This document shows positions 36,523 through 45,677 of a DNA stretch of 64,000 nucleotides, piece by piece. Positions within the stretch are counted from its first letter, which is position 1. Each line of letters begins with the position of its first letter. The notes under the pieces were generated by a model. That model made no database searches, had not been told where the DNA came from, and worked only from the letters and a program-made list of their open reading frames with translations. This DNA comes from Sphingomonas sp. IC081 (GTDB lineage: Bacteria > Pseudomonadota > Alphaproteobacteria > Sphingomonadales > Sphingomonadaceae), in contig NZ_CP029761.1 of NCBI RefSeq assembly GCF_006874585.1, positions 693,001 through 757,000 of the forward strand, given 5' to 3'. The translations under genes and the position numbers were made by a program.

Positions 36523-37380
36523 ATGAAGACGCCGTCCACCCAGACAACCACGAGCGGCCTTCGGGGAGAGTATGAAGACGCGGGCGACGACTATACCGTC
36601 GGCCAGCACTGGCATGCCTATACCCCTGAGATGCACGATCGCTGGCGCCGCCTCTACGAGCGGCAATCGGCACTGGTCGAGACTCACGCCTGCGCGGCTT
36701 TCCGTGAGGGCTTGAAGCGGCTCGACTGCGCCGAGGGCATTCCCCGCTTCGAGGATGCCAATGCGATCCTCGAAGCGGCGACGGGCTGGACGCTGGTGGG
36801 GGTGCCCGGGTTCATTCCCGATGCGGTGTTTTTCGATCACCTTGCGCATCGCCGCTTTCCGGTGACGCGCTGGCTGCGCGAGGAACACGAACTGGACTAT
36901 CTGGTCGAGCCGGATGTGTTTCACGACTTCTTCGGCCATGTGCCGATGTTGCTCGATCCCACGATCGCCGATTTCCTGGAGCTTTACGGCAAGGCCGGAG
37001 CGCGGGCGATGGCAATGGACGCGCTGCCGATGCTGGCGCGGATCTACTGGTACACGATCGAATTCGGCCTCGTGCGCGAGGATGGCGGTTTGCGTGTGTT
37101 TGGCGCGGGGATCATCTCGTCCTCGGGCGAAACCCGCTATTCCCTGGAAGATCGCGACGTGCTGCGCCTGCCTTTCGATGCCGAGCGGGTGATGCGCACC
37201 GGCTACATGATCGATGCCTTCCAGAAGACCTATTTTGTCCTCGAAAGCCTGCCGCAGCTGATCGAGGACCTTGTCGGGCTCGATTTCGGCCCGGTCTACG
37301 AAAACTGGCGCGCCGAGGCGCCGATCCCCGCCGGAGCGCTGCTGTCCGGTGAAGCCCCCTTCGGAGAAACGACCCCATGA
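36523..37380 (+). CDS. phhA: Phenylalanine 4-monooxygenase
   Basis: Pterin-dependent iron enzyme converting phenylalanine to tyrosine. 285 residues, the size of bacterial PhhA without the regulatory domain. Fe ligands are the two His in [10 protein letters not shown] and the Glu in [22 protein letters not shown] and a C-terminal [14 protein letters not shown] are also typical. ATG 36523 lacks a good Shine-Dalgarno. An upstream GTG at 36475 is open but lies in the operator. Overlaps hppD by 4 nt. Confidence 0.94.
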   Translation: MKTPSTQTTTSGLRGEYEDAGDDYTVGQHWHAYTPEMHDRWRRLYERQSALVETHACAAFREGLKRLDCAEGIPRFEDANAILEAATGWTLVGVPGFIPDAVFFDHLAHRRFPVTRWLREEHELDYLVEPDVFHDFFGHVPMLLDPTIADFLELYGKAGARAMAMDALPMLARIYWYTIEFGLVREDGGLRVFGAGIISSSGETRYSLEDRDVLRLPFDAERVMRTGYMIDAFQKTYFVLESLPQLIEDLVGLDFGPVYENWRAEAPIPAGALLSGEAPFGETTP

Positions 37381-38489
37381 CCGAGCCGACTTCCGACCTC
37401 TTCGACAACCCCATCGGCCTCGATGGCTTTGAATTCGTCGAGTTCTCCGCCCCCGAAAAGGGCGTGCTGGAGCCCGTGTTCGAAGCGATGGGCTTCACGA
37501 AGATCGCCCGTCACCGCTCCAAGGACGTGGAACTGTGGCGTCAGGGCGGGATCAACTTCATCACCAATTACGAGCCGCACAGCCCCGCGTGGTTCTTCAG
37601 CCGCGAGCATGGCCCCTCGGCCTGCGGCATGGGTTTCCGGGTGAGGGACGCGCGCGCGGCCTATGCCGAATTGCTCGCCCGTTCGGCCGAGCCGGTGCAA
37701 GTGGCGACCGGGCCGATGGAACTGCACCTTCCCGGCATTCGCGGCATCGGCAATTCGATCATCTACCTGATCGACCGCTATGAGCGGAACGGCGACGGTG
37801 CCCTGTCGATCTACGACATCGACTTCGACTACCTGCCGGGCGTGGACCGTCACCCGGTGGGCGCGGGCTTCGATCTGATCGATCACCTGACCCACAACGT
37901 CTACGGCGGCCGCATGGCCTATTGGGCGGACTATTACGAGAAGCTGTTCAACTTCCGCGAGATCCGCTTCTTCGACATCAAGGGCGAATATACCGGCCTC
38001 ACCTCCAGGGCGCTGACCGCGCCGGACGGCAAGATCCGCATCCCGCTCAACGAGGAAGCGGAAGGCGGCAAGGGCCAGATCGACGAATTCCTGCGCGCCT
38101 TCAACGGTGAGGGCATCCAGCATATCGCGCTGATCTGCAACGATCTCGTCGCCGCCTGGGACAAGCTCAAGGCGCTCGGGGTGCCGTTCATGACCGCGCC
38201 GCCGGAAACCTACTACGAGATGCTGGAAGAGCGTCTGCCCGGCCACGGCGAGCCGGCCGAAGAACTGAAGATGCGCGGCATCCTGCTCGACGGCACGACC
38301 GAGGGTGGTCAGCCGCGCCTGCTGCTGCAGATCTTCGCCGAAGCGCGCGTGGGGCCGGTGTTCTTCGAATTCATCCAGCGCAAGGGCGACGATGGCTTCG
38401 GCAACGGCAACTTCAAGGCGCTGTTCGAAAGCATGGAACGCGACCAGATCCGTCGCGGCGTGCTGAAAATTGAAGAACCCGCCGAGTAA
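37377..38489 (+). CDS. hppD: 4-hydroxyphenylpyruvate dioxygenase
   Basis: Converts 4-hydroxyphenylpyruvate to homogentisate. 370 residues with two glyoxalase/VOC halves. Fe ligands are the His in LIDHLTHNV, the His in GIQHIALIC and the Glu in [12 protein letters not shown]. The C-terminal gate [17 protein letters not shown] is typical. The operon with phhA gives phenylalanine to homogentisate. The aminotransferase and the homogentisate pathway are elsewhere. Confidence 0.96.
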   Translation: MTEPTSDLFDNPIGLDGFEFVEFSAPEKGVLEPVFEAMGFTKIARHRSKDVELWRQGGINFITNYEPHSPAWFFSREHGPSACGMGFRVRDARAAYAELLARSAEPVQVATGPMELHLPGIRGIGNSIIYLIDRYERNGDGALSIYDIDFDYLPGVDRHPVGAGFDLIDHLTHNVYGGRMAYWADYYEKLFNFREIRFFDIKGEYTGLTSRALTAPDGKIRIPLNEEAEGGKGQIDEFLRAFNGEGIQHIALICNDLVAAWDKLKALGVPFMTAPPETYYEMLEERLPGHGEPAEELKMRGILLDGTTEGGQPRLLLQIFAEARVGPVFFEFIQRKGDDGFGNGNFKALFESMERDQIRRGVLKIEEPAE

Positions 38490-38505
38490 CCGAGTTTGGG
38501 AGAGA

Positions 38506-38531
38506 CGGGCGGGCCCATGCAGGTCCGCCCG
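38506..38531. terminator. GC-rich hairpin between convergent genes
   Basis: CGGGCGGGCC (38506-38515) pairs with GGTCCGCCCG (38522-38531) with one G.U. No T run on either side. It lies between the hppD stop and the extensin-like gene stop, so it is probably a bidirectional 3' end structure. Confidence 0.5.
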
Positions 38532-38536
38532 CACCG

Positions 38537-39208
38537 TCACCGGCAGAAGCTCTTGCCGTCCGCTTCCAGATGGAAGTGGTTGGCATGGGCGGCGTTGTAG
38601 TCCGGCCCCAGTGTCGTGCCGAAGCGCTTGCAGGCGCTTTCGTGGACCACGCGCAGGAAGCGGCGTTCGGCGGGAGAGCCGCCGTTCCAGTCATCCAGTA
38701 CCGAGACGCGGCGGCCGTCCGCCAGCACGAAGCCGGATACGTCGATGGCGTTGGCGGTTGCATGGCCCGAGCGCCGGGCGGTTCCGGCGACGTTGCGGCA
38801 GTTGTAGCTGCCGTAGGTCTCGATGCTGATGATCCGGCTGCCGAGGATCTGCTGCGCCGCGCGGTCCACGCCGAAGCGCGCCCATGCTGCGAAAGGCGTT
38901 GCCGTCGTGCAGGTCACCGGGCCGAGATTGGTCACGCTGACAGTCGACGAATCGGTATTGAGCGCCGAGAGTTTCACCGTGCCGACCGTCGAGCAGCCGC
39001 TGCCGTAGTAGCGATCCGCCACGGGCGAGAACACCGCGTGCTGGCTGCCGAGTGTCGCCATGCATTGGCGTGCTTGGGGCGAGGGCACGGTTATGGCGGG
39101 CCGCGCGGCCTCGGTCGGGCGGCGCTGCGGTTTGTCCGGCTCGCCGATGCACCCGGCGATCGCGGCAAGCAGTGGCAGCGTAAGTATCAGTTTGGGGAGG
39201 GCTTTCAT
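38537..39208 (-). CDS. Extensin-like C-terminal domain lipoprotein
   Basis: 223 residues. A lipoprotein signal ends in the lipobox LLAAIAGC. The extensin-like_C domain follows, with RRSGHATANAIDVSGF and AHANHFHLE, a metallo-peptidase-like His/Asp arrangement. Family members are thought to act in the cell envelope (peptidoglycan peptidase-like), but biochemistry is sparse. The second ATG (39208) starts the signal peptide. An in-frame ATG at 39223 is also possible. Confidence 0.83.
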   Translation of the reverse strand: MKALPKLILTLPLLAAIAGCIGEPDKPQRRPTEAARPAITVPSPQARQCMATLGSQHAVFSPVADRYYGSGCSTVGTVKLSALNTDSSTVSVTNLGPVTCTTATPFAAWARFGVDRAAQQILGSRIISIETYGSYNCRNVAGTARRSGHATANAIDVSGFVLADGRRVSVLDDWNGGSPAERRFLRVVHESACKRFGTTLGPDYNAAHANHFHLEADGKSFCR

Positions 39209-39428
39209 GGTCCCGCCTAACATCCGATCCTTTGGTGAACGTCAGATTAGCCTTGCGGTAGGTGCCTTCGAAATCGGGCGGTCCGAGTTATCCACCGGCT
39301 ATTGCTCTTATAGGCGATGCGCGGAACCGGCGGATTTTCGTGTAAAATCGCCAGGCTATGGCCGCGCGGCGCAACGATCTGTCGCAGCGCTGCGGAGAAT
39401 CGTTTGACAAATTTCTTGGGGACTTTAG

Positions 39429-39488
39429 ACGCGGCTCCGGGCCACGCGGTCCCAACGCCGCGCGTGCTCTCTGTAAGGAGAGTCAGAA
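39429..39488 (+). promoter_or_regulatory. Structured leader of serC (serC-motif-like)
   Basis: Two hairpins precede serC: an outer stem ACGCGGC (39429-39435) with a GC-rich partner near 39456-39464 (bulged), and CTCTC (39467-39471) / GAGAG (39478-39482) that buries the Shine-Dalgarno AAGGAG seven nt before the ATG. A conserved serC RNA motif is known in alphaproteobacterial 5' UTRs of serC. Identity with it needs a covariance search. Control of translation by SD sequestration is inferred. Confidence 0.5.
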
Positions 39489-40622
39489 ATGACTGATATT
39501 ATTAGCGTCCCCGCGCGCAAGCCTGCGCGTCCGCACTTCTCGTCCGGTCCTTGCGCCAAGCCGCCCGGATATGCCCCCGAAAAGCTGAACACCGAAGCGC
39601 TCGGCCGCTCGCACCGCGCCAAGATCGGCAAGACGCGCCTTGCGTATTGCATCGATCTGATGCGCGAAGTTCTGCAGCTGCCCGACACCCATCGCATCGG
39701 TATCGTCCCCGGTTCGGACACCGGCGCCTTCGAGATGGCCATGTGGACCATGCTCGGCGCCCGCGGCGTGACTGCGCTGGCCTGGGAAAGCTTCGGTGAG
39801 GGCTGGGTTACCGACGCCGTCAAGCAGCTCAAGCTGGAACCCACCGTGTTCCGCGCCGACTACGGCCAGCTGCCCGACCTCGACAAGATCGACTGGTCCG
39901 ACGACGTGCTCTTCACCTGGAACGGCACCACCTCAGGCGTGCGCGTTCCGGACGCCAACTGGATCCCGGCAGACCGTGAAGGCCTGTCTTTCGCCGACGC
40001 CACCTCGGCGGTCTTCGCTTACGACATCGACTGGACCAAGATCGACGTTGCCACCTTCTCCTGGCAGAAGGTCCTGGGCGGCGAGGGCGGCCACGGCGTG
40101 CTGATCCTCGGCCCCCGCGCGGTCGAACGTCTGGAAAACTACACCCCGGCATGGCCGCTTCCCAAGGTGTTCCGCCTTGTCTCGAAGGGCAAGCTGGCAG
40201 AGGGCGTGTTCAAGGGCGAAACCATCAACACCCCCTCGATGCTCGCCGTCGAGGATGCGATCTTCGCTCTGGAATGGGCCAAGGGCCTCGGCGGTCTCGA
40301 AGGGCTCAAGGCCCGTTCGAACGCCAATGCCCACGCGCTGGACAAGATCGTCGCCGAGCGTGACTGGCTGAGCCATCTGGCAATCGACAGCGGCACCCGT
40401 TCGAAGACCTCGGTCTGCCTCTCGGTCGAGGGCGCCGATGCCGACTTCATCAAGAAGTTCGCGGCCCTGCTCGAAAAGGAAGGCGCGGCCTACGACGTCG
40501 CCGGATACCGCGATGCCCCTGCGGGCCTGCGCATCTGGTGCGGAGCGACTGTCGACACCGCCGATATCGAGGCGCTGGGACCGTGGCTCGACTGGGCCTA
40601 CGCCACCGTCAAGGCTGGCTGA
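39489..40622 (+). CDS. serC: Phosphoserine aminotransferase
   Basis: Second step of serine synthesis (and of pyridoxal phosphate synthesis through phosphohydroxythreonine). 377 residues of the alphaproteobacterial SerC subgroup: HFSSGPCAKPPGY, GIVPGSDTGAFEMAMW, TWNGTTSGVRV, PLP-Lys in FSWQKVLGGEGGHGVL, and TPSMLAVEDAIFALEW. Followed by serA in the same direction, 140 bp on, with hairpins between. Confidence 0.95.
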   Translation: MTDIISVPARKPARPHFSSGPCAKPPGYAPEKLNTEALGRSHRAKIGKTRLAYCIDLMREVLQLPDTHRIGIVPGSDTGAFEMAMWTMLGARGVTALAWESFGEGWVTDAVKQLKLEPTVFRADYGQLPDLDKIDWSDDVLFTWNGTTSGVRVPDANWIPADREGLSFADATSAVFAYDIDWTKIDVATFSWQKVLGGEGGHGVLILGPRAVERLENYTPAWPLPKVFRLVSKGKLAEGVFKGETINTPSMLAVEDAIFALEWAKGLGGLEGLKARSNANAHALDKIVAERDWLSHLAIDSGTRSKTSVCLSVEGADADFIKKFAALLEKEGAAYDVAGYRDAPAGLRIWCGATVDTADIEALGPWLDWAYATVKAG

Positions 40623-40650
40623 ACCAGACCGAAATACCATAAATGGCGTC

Positions 40651-40670
40651 GCCCCCGCATAGGCGGGGGC
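40651..40670 (+). terminator. GC hairpin after serC
   Basis: GCCCCCGC (40651-40658) and GCGGGGGC (40663-40670), loop ATAG, followed by a pyrimidine-rich CCCCGCTTTCCTTCC. It may attenuate read-through into serA. It is also the left half of a REP-like composite (see 40722-40740). Confidence 0.55.
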
Positions 40671-40721
40671 CCCGCTTTCCTTCCTTCCGCCCGGCGCCAG
40701 AGCTGCGTTCGACGAGCGGCC

Positions 40722-40740
40722 CCCCGCACAATCCGCGGGG
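40722..40740. repeat. REP-like palindrome before serA
   Basis: CCCCGC (40722-40727) / GCGGGG (40735-40740) followed by ATGACG. With the hairpin at 40651 the serC-serA spacer looks like a pair of intergenic palindromes of the kind repeated many times in sphingomonad genomes. Only this copy is visible here. Confidence 0.4.
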
Positions 40741-40762
40741 ATGACGATAAGGGAACAAGATC

Positions 40763-42349
40763 ATGACCAAGCCCCGCGTCCTCATTTCGGACAAGATGGA
40801 CCCCAATGCCGCCCGTATCTTCGAGATTCGTGGCTGCGACGTAGACGTCATCACCGGCGAAACGCCCGAGCAGCTGATCGCCCGCATCGGCGATTATGAC
40901 GGCCTCGCGATCCGTTCGTCGACCAAGGTCACCAAGGAAATCCTCGCCGCCGCGAAGAACCTGAAGGTGATCGGCCGCGCCGGTATCGGCGTCGACAACG
41001 TCGACATCCCGGCCGCTTCGGCCCAGGGCGTGGTTGTCATGAACACCCCGTTCGGCAACTCGATCACCACCGCCGAACACGCCATCGCCATGATCTTCGC
41101 CCTCGCGCGTCAGATCCCCGAAGCCAACGCCCAGACCCAGCAGGGCCTGTGGCCGAAGAACGGCTTCATGGGCGTTGAAGTCACCGGCAAGACGCTGGGC
41201 CTGATCGGTGCCGGCAACATCGGCTCGATCGTCGCCAGCCGCGCGCTCGGCCTGAAGATGAAGGTCGTTGCGTTCGACCCGTTCTTGACCCCGGAACGCG
41301 CCGTGGAAATGGGCGTGGAGAAGGCCGATCTCGACACCCTGCTCGAAAAGGCGGACTTCATCACGCTGCACACGCCGCTGACCGACCAGACCCGCAACAT
41401 CCTCTCGGCCGAGAACCTGGCCAAGACCAAGAAGGGTGTGCGCATCGTCAACTGCGCCCGCGGCGGCCTGATCGACGAAGCCGCGCTGAAGACCATGCTC
41501 GACAACGGCCACGTCGCCGGTGCCGCGCTCGACGTGTTCCAGACCGAGCCCGCCAAGGACTCGCCGCTGTTCGGCACGCCGAACTTCATCTGCACCCCGC
41601 ACCTTGGCGCATCGACCACCGAAGCGCAGGTAAACGTGGCGCTTCAGGTTGCCGAGCAGCTGGCCGACTTCCTGGTCAACGGCGGCGTCACCAACGCGCT
41701 CAACATGCCCTCGCTCTCGGCCGAGGAAGCGCCGAAGCTGAAGCCCTACATGAAGCTGGCTGAAATGCTGGGTTCGATGGTCGGCCAGCTGACCCGCGAT
41801 TCGGTTCCCCGCATCTCGATCCACGTCGAGGGCGCGGCTGCTGAACTGAACCAGAAGCCGATCACCGCCGCCGTGCTGGCCGGTTTCATGCGCGTCCAGT
41901 CGGACACCGTGAACATGGTCAATGCGCCGTTCCTCGCCAAGGAGCGCGGCCTTGAAGTGCGCGAAGTGAAGACCGAGCGCGAGGGCGACTACCACACGCT
42001 GGTGCGCGTTTCGGTGAAGACCGAAGCGGGCGAGCGCTCGGTGGCCGGCACGCTGTTCAACAATGGCGAACCGCGTCTGGTCGAACTGTTCGGCATCAAG
42101 GTCGAGGCGGAACTCGCTGGTGACATGATGTACATCGTCAACGAGGACGCGCCGGGCTTCATCGGCCGCATCGGCACCCTGCTGGGCGAAAACGCGATCA
42201 ACATCGGCACCTTCAACCTCGGTCGCCGCGATGCCGGCGGCGAGGCCGTGCTGCTGCTTTCGGTCGACAGCGCCGTGCCGGAGGACGTCCTCAAGGCGGC
42301 CACCGCGCTTCCGGGCGTGAAGACGGTCAAGGCGCTCAAGTTCATCTGA
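40763..42349 (+). CDS. serA: D-3-phosphoglycerate dehydrogenase
   Basis: First step of serine synthesis. 528 residues, the long type-I form: substrate domain, NAD-binding domain with LGLIGAGNIGSIVASRA, catalytic triad region NCARGGLIDEAAL and the His in TPHLGASTTEAQ, then an allosteric substrate-binding domain (about 320-450) and a C-terminal ACT domain (MMYIVNEDAPGFIGRIGTLL) that usually mediates serine feedback. Followed by a strong terminator. Confidence 0.96.
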   Translation: MTKPRVLISDKMDPNAARIFEIRGCDVDVITGETPEQLIARIGDYDGLAIRSSTKVTKEILAAAKNLKVIGRAGIGVDNVDIPAASAQGVVVMNTPFGNSITTAEHAIAMIFALARQIPEANAQTQQGLWPKNGFMGVEVTGKTLGLIGAGNIGSIVASRALGLKMKVVAFDPFLTPERAVEMGVEKADLDTLLEKADFITLHTPLTDQTRNILSAENLAKTKKGVRIVNCARGGLIDEAALKTMLDNGHVAGAALDVFQTEPAKDSPLFGTPNFICTPHLGASTTEAQVNVALQVAEQLADFLVNGGVTNALNMPSLSAEEAPKLKPYMKLAEMLGSMVGQLTRDSVPRISIHVEGAAAELNQKPITAAVLAGFMRVQSDTVNMVNAPFLAKERGLEVREVKTEREGDYHTLVRVSVKTEAGERSVAGTLFNNGEPRLVELFGIKVEAELAGDMMYIVNEDAPGFIGRIGTLLGENAINIGTFNLGRRDAGGEAVLLLSVDSAVPEDVLKAATALPGVKTVKALKFI

Positions 42350-42374
42350 CCGGGCGGATTATAGCTCCAAACGG

Positions 42375-42412
42375 AAGGGGCCGGTGTCTTCGGATGCCGG
42401 CCCCTTTTCCGT
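42375..42412 (+). terminator. Rho-independent terminator of serA
   Basis: AAGGGGCCGG (42375-42384) pairs with CCGGCCCCTT (42397-42406), followed by TTCCGTTTTC. Confidence 0.85.
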
Positions 42413-42493
42413 TTTCGAGGGATTGCCGTGCCTCCCGTGCGGCCTGACGCATAGCTGCAACATGCCGCAATTTGCCCACTACATACGGTCGGC

Positions 42494-43231
42494 ATGGTCA
42501 CAGCCATGCCACAAGTCCGTCAAAGCAGTACCGGAACGACCGGAGTGAACAAGCTGGTGGCCCACGCGTTCGGCGTGCGGCTGGTGAGCGATGTGCCGGA
42601 GCGGCTGTGCCGCTGGGGCATCGCGCCGCGCCTCGACGCCAAGCGGCGGGAGCGGCTCTCGCGCATTCGCGAGCGCGGGGTGCTGTTCGTTCACGTGCCC
42701 AAGAATGCGGGCACATCGGTGTCGCACATGCTCTACGGCACGCAGGTCAAGCATGCGACGGCGCGCTATTACGCCAAGGTGGCGCCTGGCATGCTGGACC
42801 TGCCGAGCTTCGCAGTCGTCCGCGATCCGGTGGAGCGCTTCCTTTCGGCCTTTGCTTATGCCCGCACCGGCGGCACGCGCGACCGCATCGTCTCGGAGCC
42901 GTTCCGGGGGCGCTACGAGGCATTTCGCGATGTCGATTGCGCGATCGCCCATCTGCAGCGGGCACGTTCGCCGTTTCATCTCGACCACATTTTCCGCCCA
43001 CAGGCATGGTATCTGCAAGGCCCGGACGGCGCGCTGGCGGTGGATCGGCTGGTGCCCTACGATCGGCTGGACGAGATTGCCGACATGCCGGGGCTGGAGC
43101 GCCTCGGTGGCATTCCGCGTCTGAACACCTCGAAGCGGCGGCCTTGCGGACTGAGCGAGCGGCAGGAAGCATTCGTGCGTGATTTTTATGCGGCAGATTG
43201 CGATCTGTTCGCGTGGGCGTGTGCAGGTTGA
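42494..43231 (+). CDS. Sulfotransferase family protein
   Basis: 245 residues related to the Sulfotransfer_2 family. The PAPS 5'-phosphosulfate loop is LFVHVPKNAGTSVSHML, and the 3'-phosphate motif is VVRDPVERFLSAFAYAR. It would transfer sulfate from PAPS to a carbohydrate or other acceptor. The acceptor is unknown, and the exopolysaccharide of this strain is one possibility. No signal peptide. The start is not certain: ATG at 42494 or 42506, neither with a clear ribosome site. It stands alone, flanked by the serA terminator and a large palindromic array. Confidence 0.8.
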   Translation: MVTAMPQVRQSSTGTTGVNKLVAHAFGVRLVSDVPERLCRWGIAPRLDAKRRERLSRIRERGVLFVHVPKNAGTSVSHMLYGTQVKHATARYYAKVAPGMLDLPSFAVVRDPVERFLSAFAYARTGGTRDRIVSEPFRGRYEAFRDVDCAIAHLQRARSPFHLDHIFRPQAWYLQGPDGALAVDRLVPYDRLDEIADMPGLERLGGIPRLNTSKRRPCGLSERQEAFVRDFYAADCDLFAWACAG

Positions 43232-43241
43232 TATTTGGTTG

Positions 43242-43371
43242 AAAATCCGCCGCAGGCGGATTTTGCGGCACCGGCCCACTCCCCCACCCGACCTCCCACG
43301 AGTGTATCCTGATGGGTGGTCGGGTGGGGGAGTGGGCCGGTGCCGCTCTAAAAATGCCCTCGGGCATTTTT
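43242..43371. repeat. Triple palindrome: 29-bp perfect inverted repeat flanked by two hairpins
   Basis: The central arms 43265-43293 and 43318-43346 are perfectly complementary over 29 bp with a 24-nt spacer. Directly left is a 10-bp hairpin (43242-43251 / 43255-43264) and 3 nt to the right a 9-bp hairpin (43350-43358 / 43363-43371), both with A/T-rich outer ends (AAAA...TTTT) like bidirectional intrinsic terminators. It encodes nothing. The shape suits a REPIN/MITE-type element that inserted between the sulfotransferase gene and hisZ. Confidence 0.8.
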
Positions 43372-43430
43372 CAATCGAACTCTAAGCGCATTCGACATTC
43401 GGGGCGGGGCGGGCTAAGGGCGCCCTCGCT

Positions 43431-44555
43431 ATGCAGGATAACGACCGCGATCTCTTGCCCGAAGGACTGGGCGACCGTCTTCAGCAGCAGGCCTGGGCCT
43501 CGCAAACCGTGCGCCGCGCCGCGCATGACGTGCTGGCCAGCCATGGCTACGAGCGCGTCGAGACGCCGCTGATCGAATTCGAGAAGGCGCTCGCGCACCG
43601 CATGGCGGGCGTGCAGGTGCGCCGCATGTTCCGTTTCGTCGATCCGGTTTCCTTGCGGATGCTGGCGCTACGCTCGGACATGACCGCGCAAGTCGCGCGC
43701 ATCGCCGCCACCGGCCTTGCCGAAGTGCCGCGTCCGCTGCGTCTGTCCTATTCGGGACAGGTCTGCACCATCAAGGGGGACGGCCTCGACCCGCGCCGCG
43801 AGCGGCTGCAGCTTGGCGCCGAACTGATCGGCACCGATTCGGTGGCCGCCGCTGCCGAGATCGTCGAACTCGCCATCGAGACGCTCACTGCTGCCGGGGC
43901 CACCGGCATTTCGGTCGATTTCACGCTGCCCGATCTGGTCGATACGCTTTCGGCCGAAGCGCTGCCGCTGCCTGCTGGCCGGATCGAGGCGGTGCGCCAG
44001 ATGCTCGACGCCAAGGACGCGGGCGGTCTGGTCGATGTGGGCGGCGAGGGCTACCTGCCGCTGCTCTATGCCGTCGGCCCGTTCGAGAGCGCGATCGAGC
44101 GCCTTGCCGCGTTCGACGCCAGCGGCGCGCTGGCAGGCCGCATCGCCGGTCTTCGCGAGATTGCCGCGCGTGTCGGCGGCAAGGCGCGCCTGACGCTGGA
44201 TCCTTCGGAACGTCATGGTTTCGAGTACCAGTCGTGGTTCGGCTTCACGATCTATGCCGAGGGCATTGCCGGAAGCCTTGGCCGCGGCGGCACCTACCGC
44301 ATTCTCGGCCAGACCGGCCACCATCCCGAATCGGCAACCGGCTTCTCGCTCTATCCCGACCTGCTGGTGGACCTGCTGGCCGCCAAGGCCGAAGCGCCGC
44401 AGCGCCTGTTCCTGCCGCTTGGCCACGATGCGGCGCTGGCCGCGCGTCAGCGTGCGGTGGGCTGGGTGACGGTGGCGGCGCTGTCCGAAAGCGACGATGC
44501 GATTGCGCTCGGCTGCTCGCACATCCTGCAAGGCGGCGAGGCGGTCGCGGTGTGA
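43431..44555 (+). CDS. hisZ: ATP phosphoribosyltransferase regulatory subunit
   Basis: HisRS-like paralogue needed by the short form of HisG for activity and histidine feedback. 374 residues. It begins like HisRS (LLPEGLGDRLQQQAWA) and has LRSDMTAQVARIA, RLSYSGQVCTIKGDGLDPRRERLQLGAELIG and a GLGRGGTYR-like segment (SLGRGGTYRIL), but is shorter than HisRS and lacks its anticodon domain. hisZ close to purA is a common sphingomonad arrangement. hisG is not in the window. Confidence 0.9.
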   Translation: MQDNDRDLLPEGLGDRLQQQAWASQTVRRAAHDVLASHGYERVETPLIEFEKALAHRMAGVQVRRMFRFVDPVSLRMLALRSDMTAQVARIAATGLAEVPRPLRLSYSGQVCTIKGDGLDPRRERLQLGAELIGTDSVAAAAEIVELAIETLTAAGATGISVDFTLPDLVDTLSAEALPLPAGRIEAVRQMLDAKDAGGLVDVGGEGYLPLLYAVGPFESAIERLAAFDASGALAGRIAGLREIAARVGGKARLTLDPSERHGFEYQSWFGFTIYAEGIAGSLGRGGTYRILGQTGHHPESATGFSLYPDLLVDLLAAKAEAPQRLFLPLGHDAALAARQRAVGWVTVAALSESDDAIALGCSHILQGGEAVAV

Positions 44556-44561
44556 TCGGGG

Positions 44562-44584
44562 CGGGAAGGGATCAACCCTTCCCG
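44562..44584. terminator. Hairpin at the hisZ / hydrolase convergent ends
   Basis: CGGGAAGGG (44562-44570) pairs with CCCTTCCCG (44576-44584). It spans the last codons of the minus-strand hydrolase gene and lies 7 nt after the hisZ stop. No T run. Confidence 0.5.
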
Positions 44585-45435
44585 AATACCTGCCTCAGCC
44601 AGGCATCGACCGGGGCGGTCGCCGGATAGGCCGGATCGCCCAGTTCCCGGTTGATCTCCATGTGCCCGCGCAGCCCTTCGCCGGAAAAGCCCTTGCGCTC
44701 CACCCGGGTGCCGCCCTTGCGCAGCGCCGCTTCGAGCGCTTCGGCCTGGCGCACGCCGTCCGGTCGCTGCACATGGAGCAGCAGGAAGGCCGGCGCATTG
44801 GAGGCGGCCGCCTGATCGGTGGGGGAGAGGGCGCGCTGGCGGGCAGGCTCGGTGCCGAAGGCCTGTGCGTAGGTGCGCTGCATGATGCGCGGACCGTCCG
44901 TCATCTGCGAAGGCACGTCGTAAGCGGCGCCGTCGATGGGAATGACGCCCGCGACATCGGCATAGGAAAGCCCGGCCTTGCGCAGATATTGCGGATCGGT
45001 GCCGACCAGTGCGACCAGTTGCGCGCCGGCGCTGTGCCCCATCAGCACGACCTTGCCGCGCGCGATACCCAGCGCATCGGCGCGTTTGAGCAGCGCGGCG
45101 AGCCCATCGGCAATGTCCTGTGCCTGCTGTTCCACTGTCGCGTCCGGCACGAGACGATAGTTGAGACTGGCAAAGGCGTAACCCTCGCCGGTGTAGTGCG
45201 CCACTTTGTATTGGCCGGTGGCATTGTCCTTGTCGCCGCGTTTCCAGCCGCCGCCATGGACAAAGAGAACCAGCGGGGCTGGTCCGCTGGTCGCAGCGGG
45301 CCAGAAATCGAGGGTCTGCAGGGCCTCGGTGCCGTAGCTGATGCCGGTTTCCTGCGGCCCGGCAGGCGCGGTGGCCGCCGTGGTCAGCAGGAGCACGGCG
45401 CAGAGGGACAAGCAAGGCAGGGGCAGCTTCATCAT
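44572..45435 (-). CDS. Secreted alpha/beta hydrolase (esterase-like)
   Basis: 287 residues with a signal peptide (about 1-24) and an alpha/beta-hydrolase fold: oxyanion motif FVHGGGWKRGD, SLNYRLVPDA, nucleophile Ser in LMGHSAGAQLVAL. It resembles the BD-FAE/HSL-like carboxylesterases. The catalytic acid and His lie in the C-terminal third (RGHMEIN contains the likely His). Substrate unknown. Start at the MM pair (45435/45432), with a GGAG upstream. Confidence 0.83.
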   Translation of the reverse strand: MMKLPLPCLSLCAVLLLTTAATAPAGPQETGISYGTEALQTLDFWPAATSGPAPLVLFVHGGGWKRGDKDNATGQYKVAHYTGEGYAFASLNYRLVPDATVEQQAQDIADGLAALLKRADALGIARGKVVLMGHSAGAQLVALVGTDPQYLRKAGLSYADVAGVIPIDGAAYDVPSQMTDGPRIMQRTYAQAFGTEPARQRALSPTDQAAASNAPAFLLLHVQRPDGVRQAEALEAALRKGGTRVERKGFSGEGLRGHMEINRELGDPAYPATAPVDAWLRQVFGKG

Positions 45436-45677
45436 GGTCGCAAACTCCGTTGGTCCTGAATCGCGGCGAGATGAAACGGCACTGTAATGTTCCGTCATGA
45501 ACACACCACATCAAGACCGTACACGCGCGCGCCACGCAGTGCTTGACTAGGCCCCCGCCTTCCTCTTAGGGCGCCCACGAAAAGCCGGGGCGCGATTGCC
45601 TCACCACAAATCCATATCGCCGAGTCCTGTCGAAGGGCGTTATTGGATCCACCGTGGCAGGGTGGAGGAGTATATCC

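Noticed and set aside
39404..39429. TTGACA before serC as a housekeeping -35 box
   Set aside because: The only -10-like sequence (TTTAGA) is 14 bp away, too close for a confident sigma-70 promoter.
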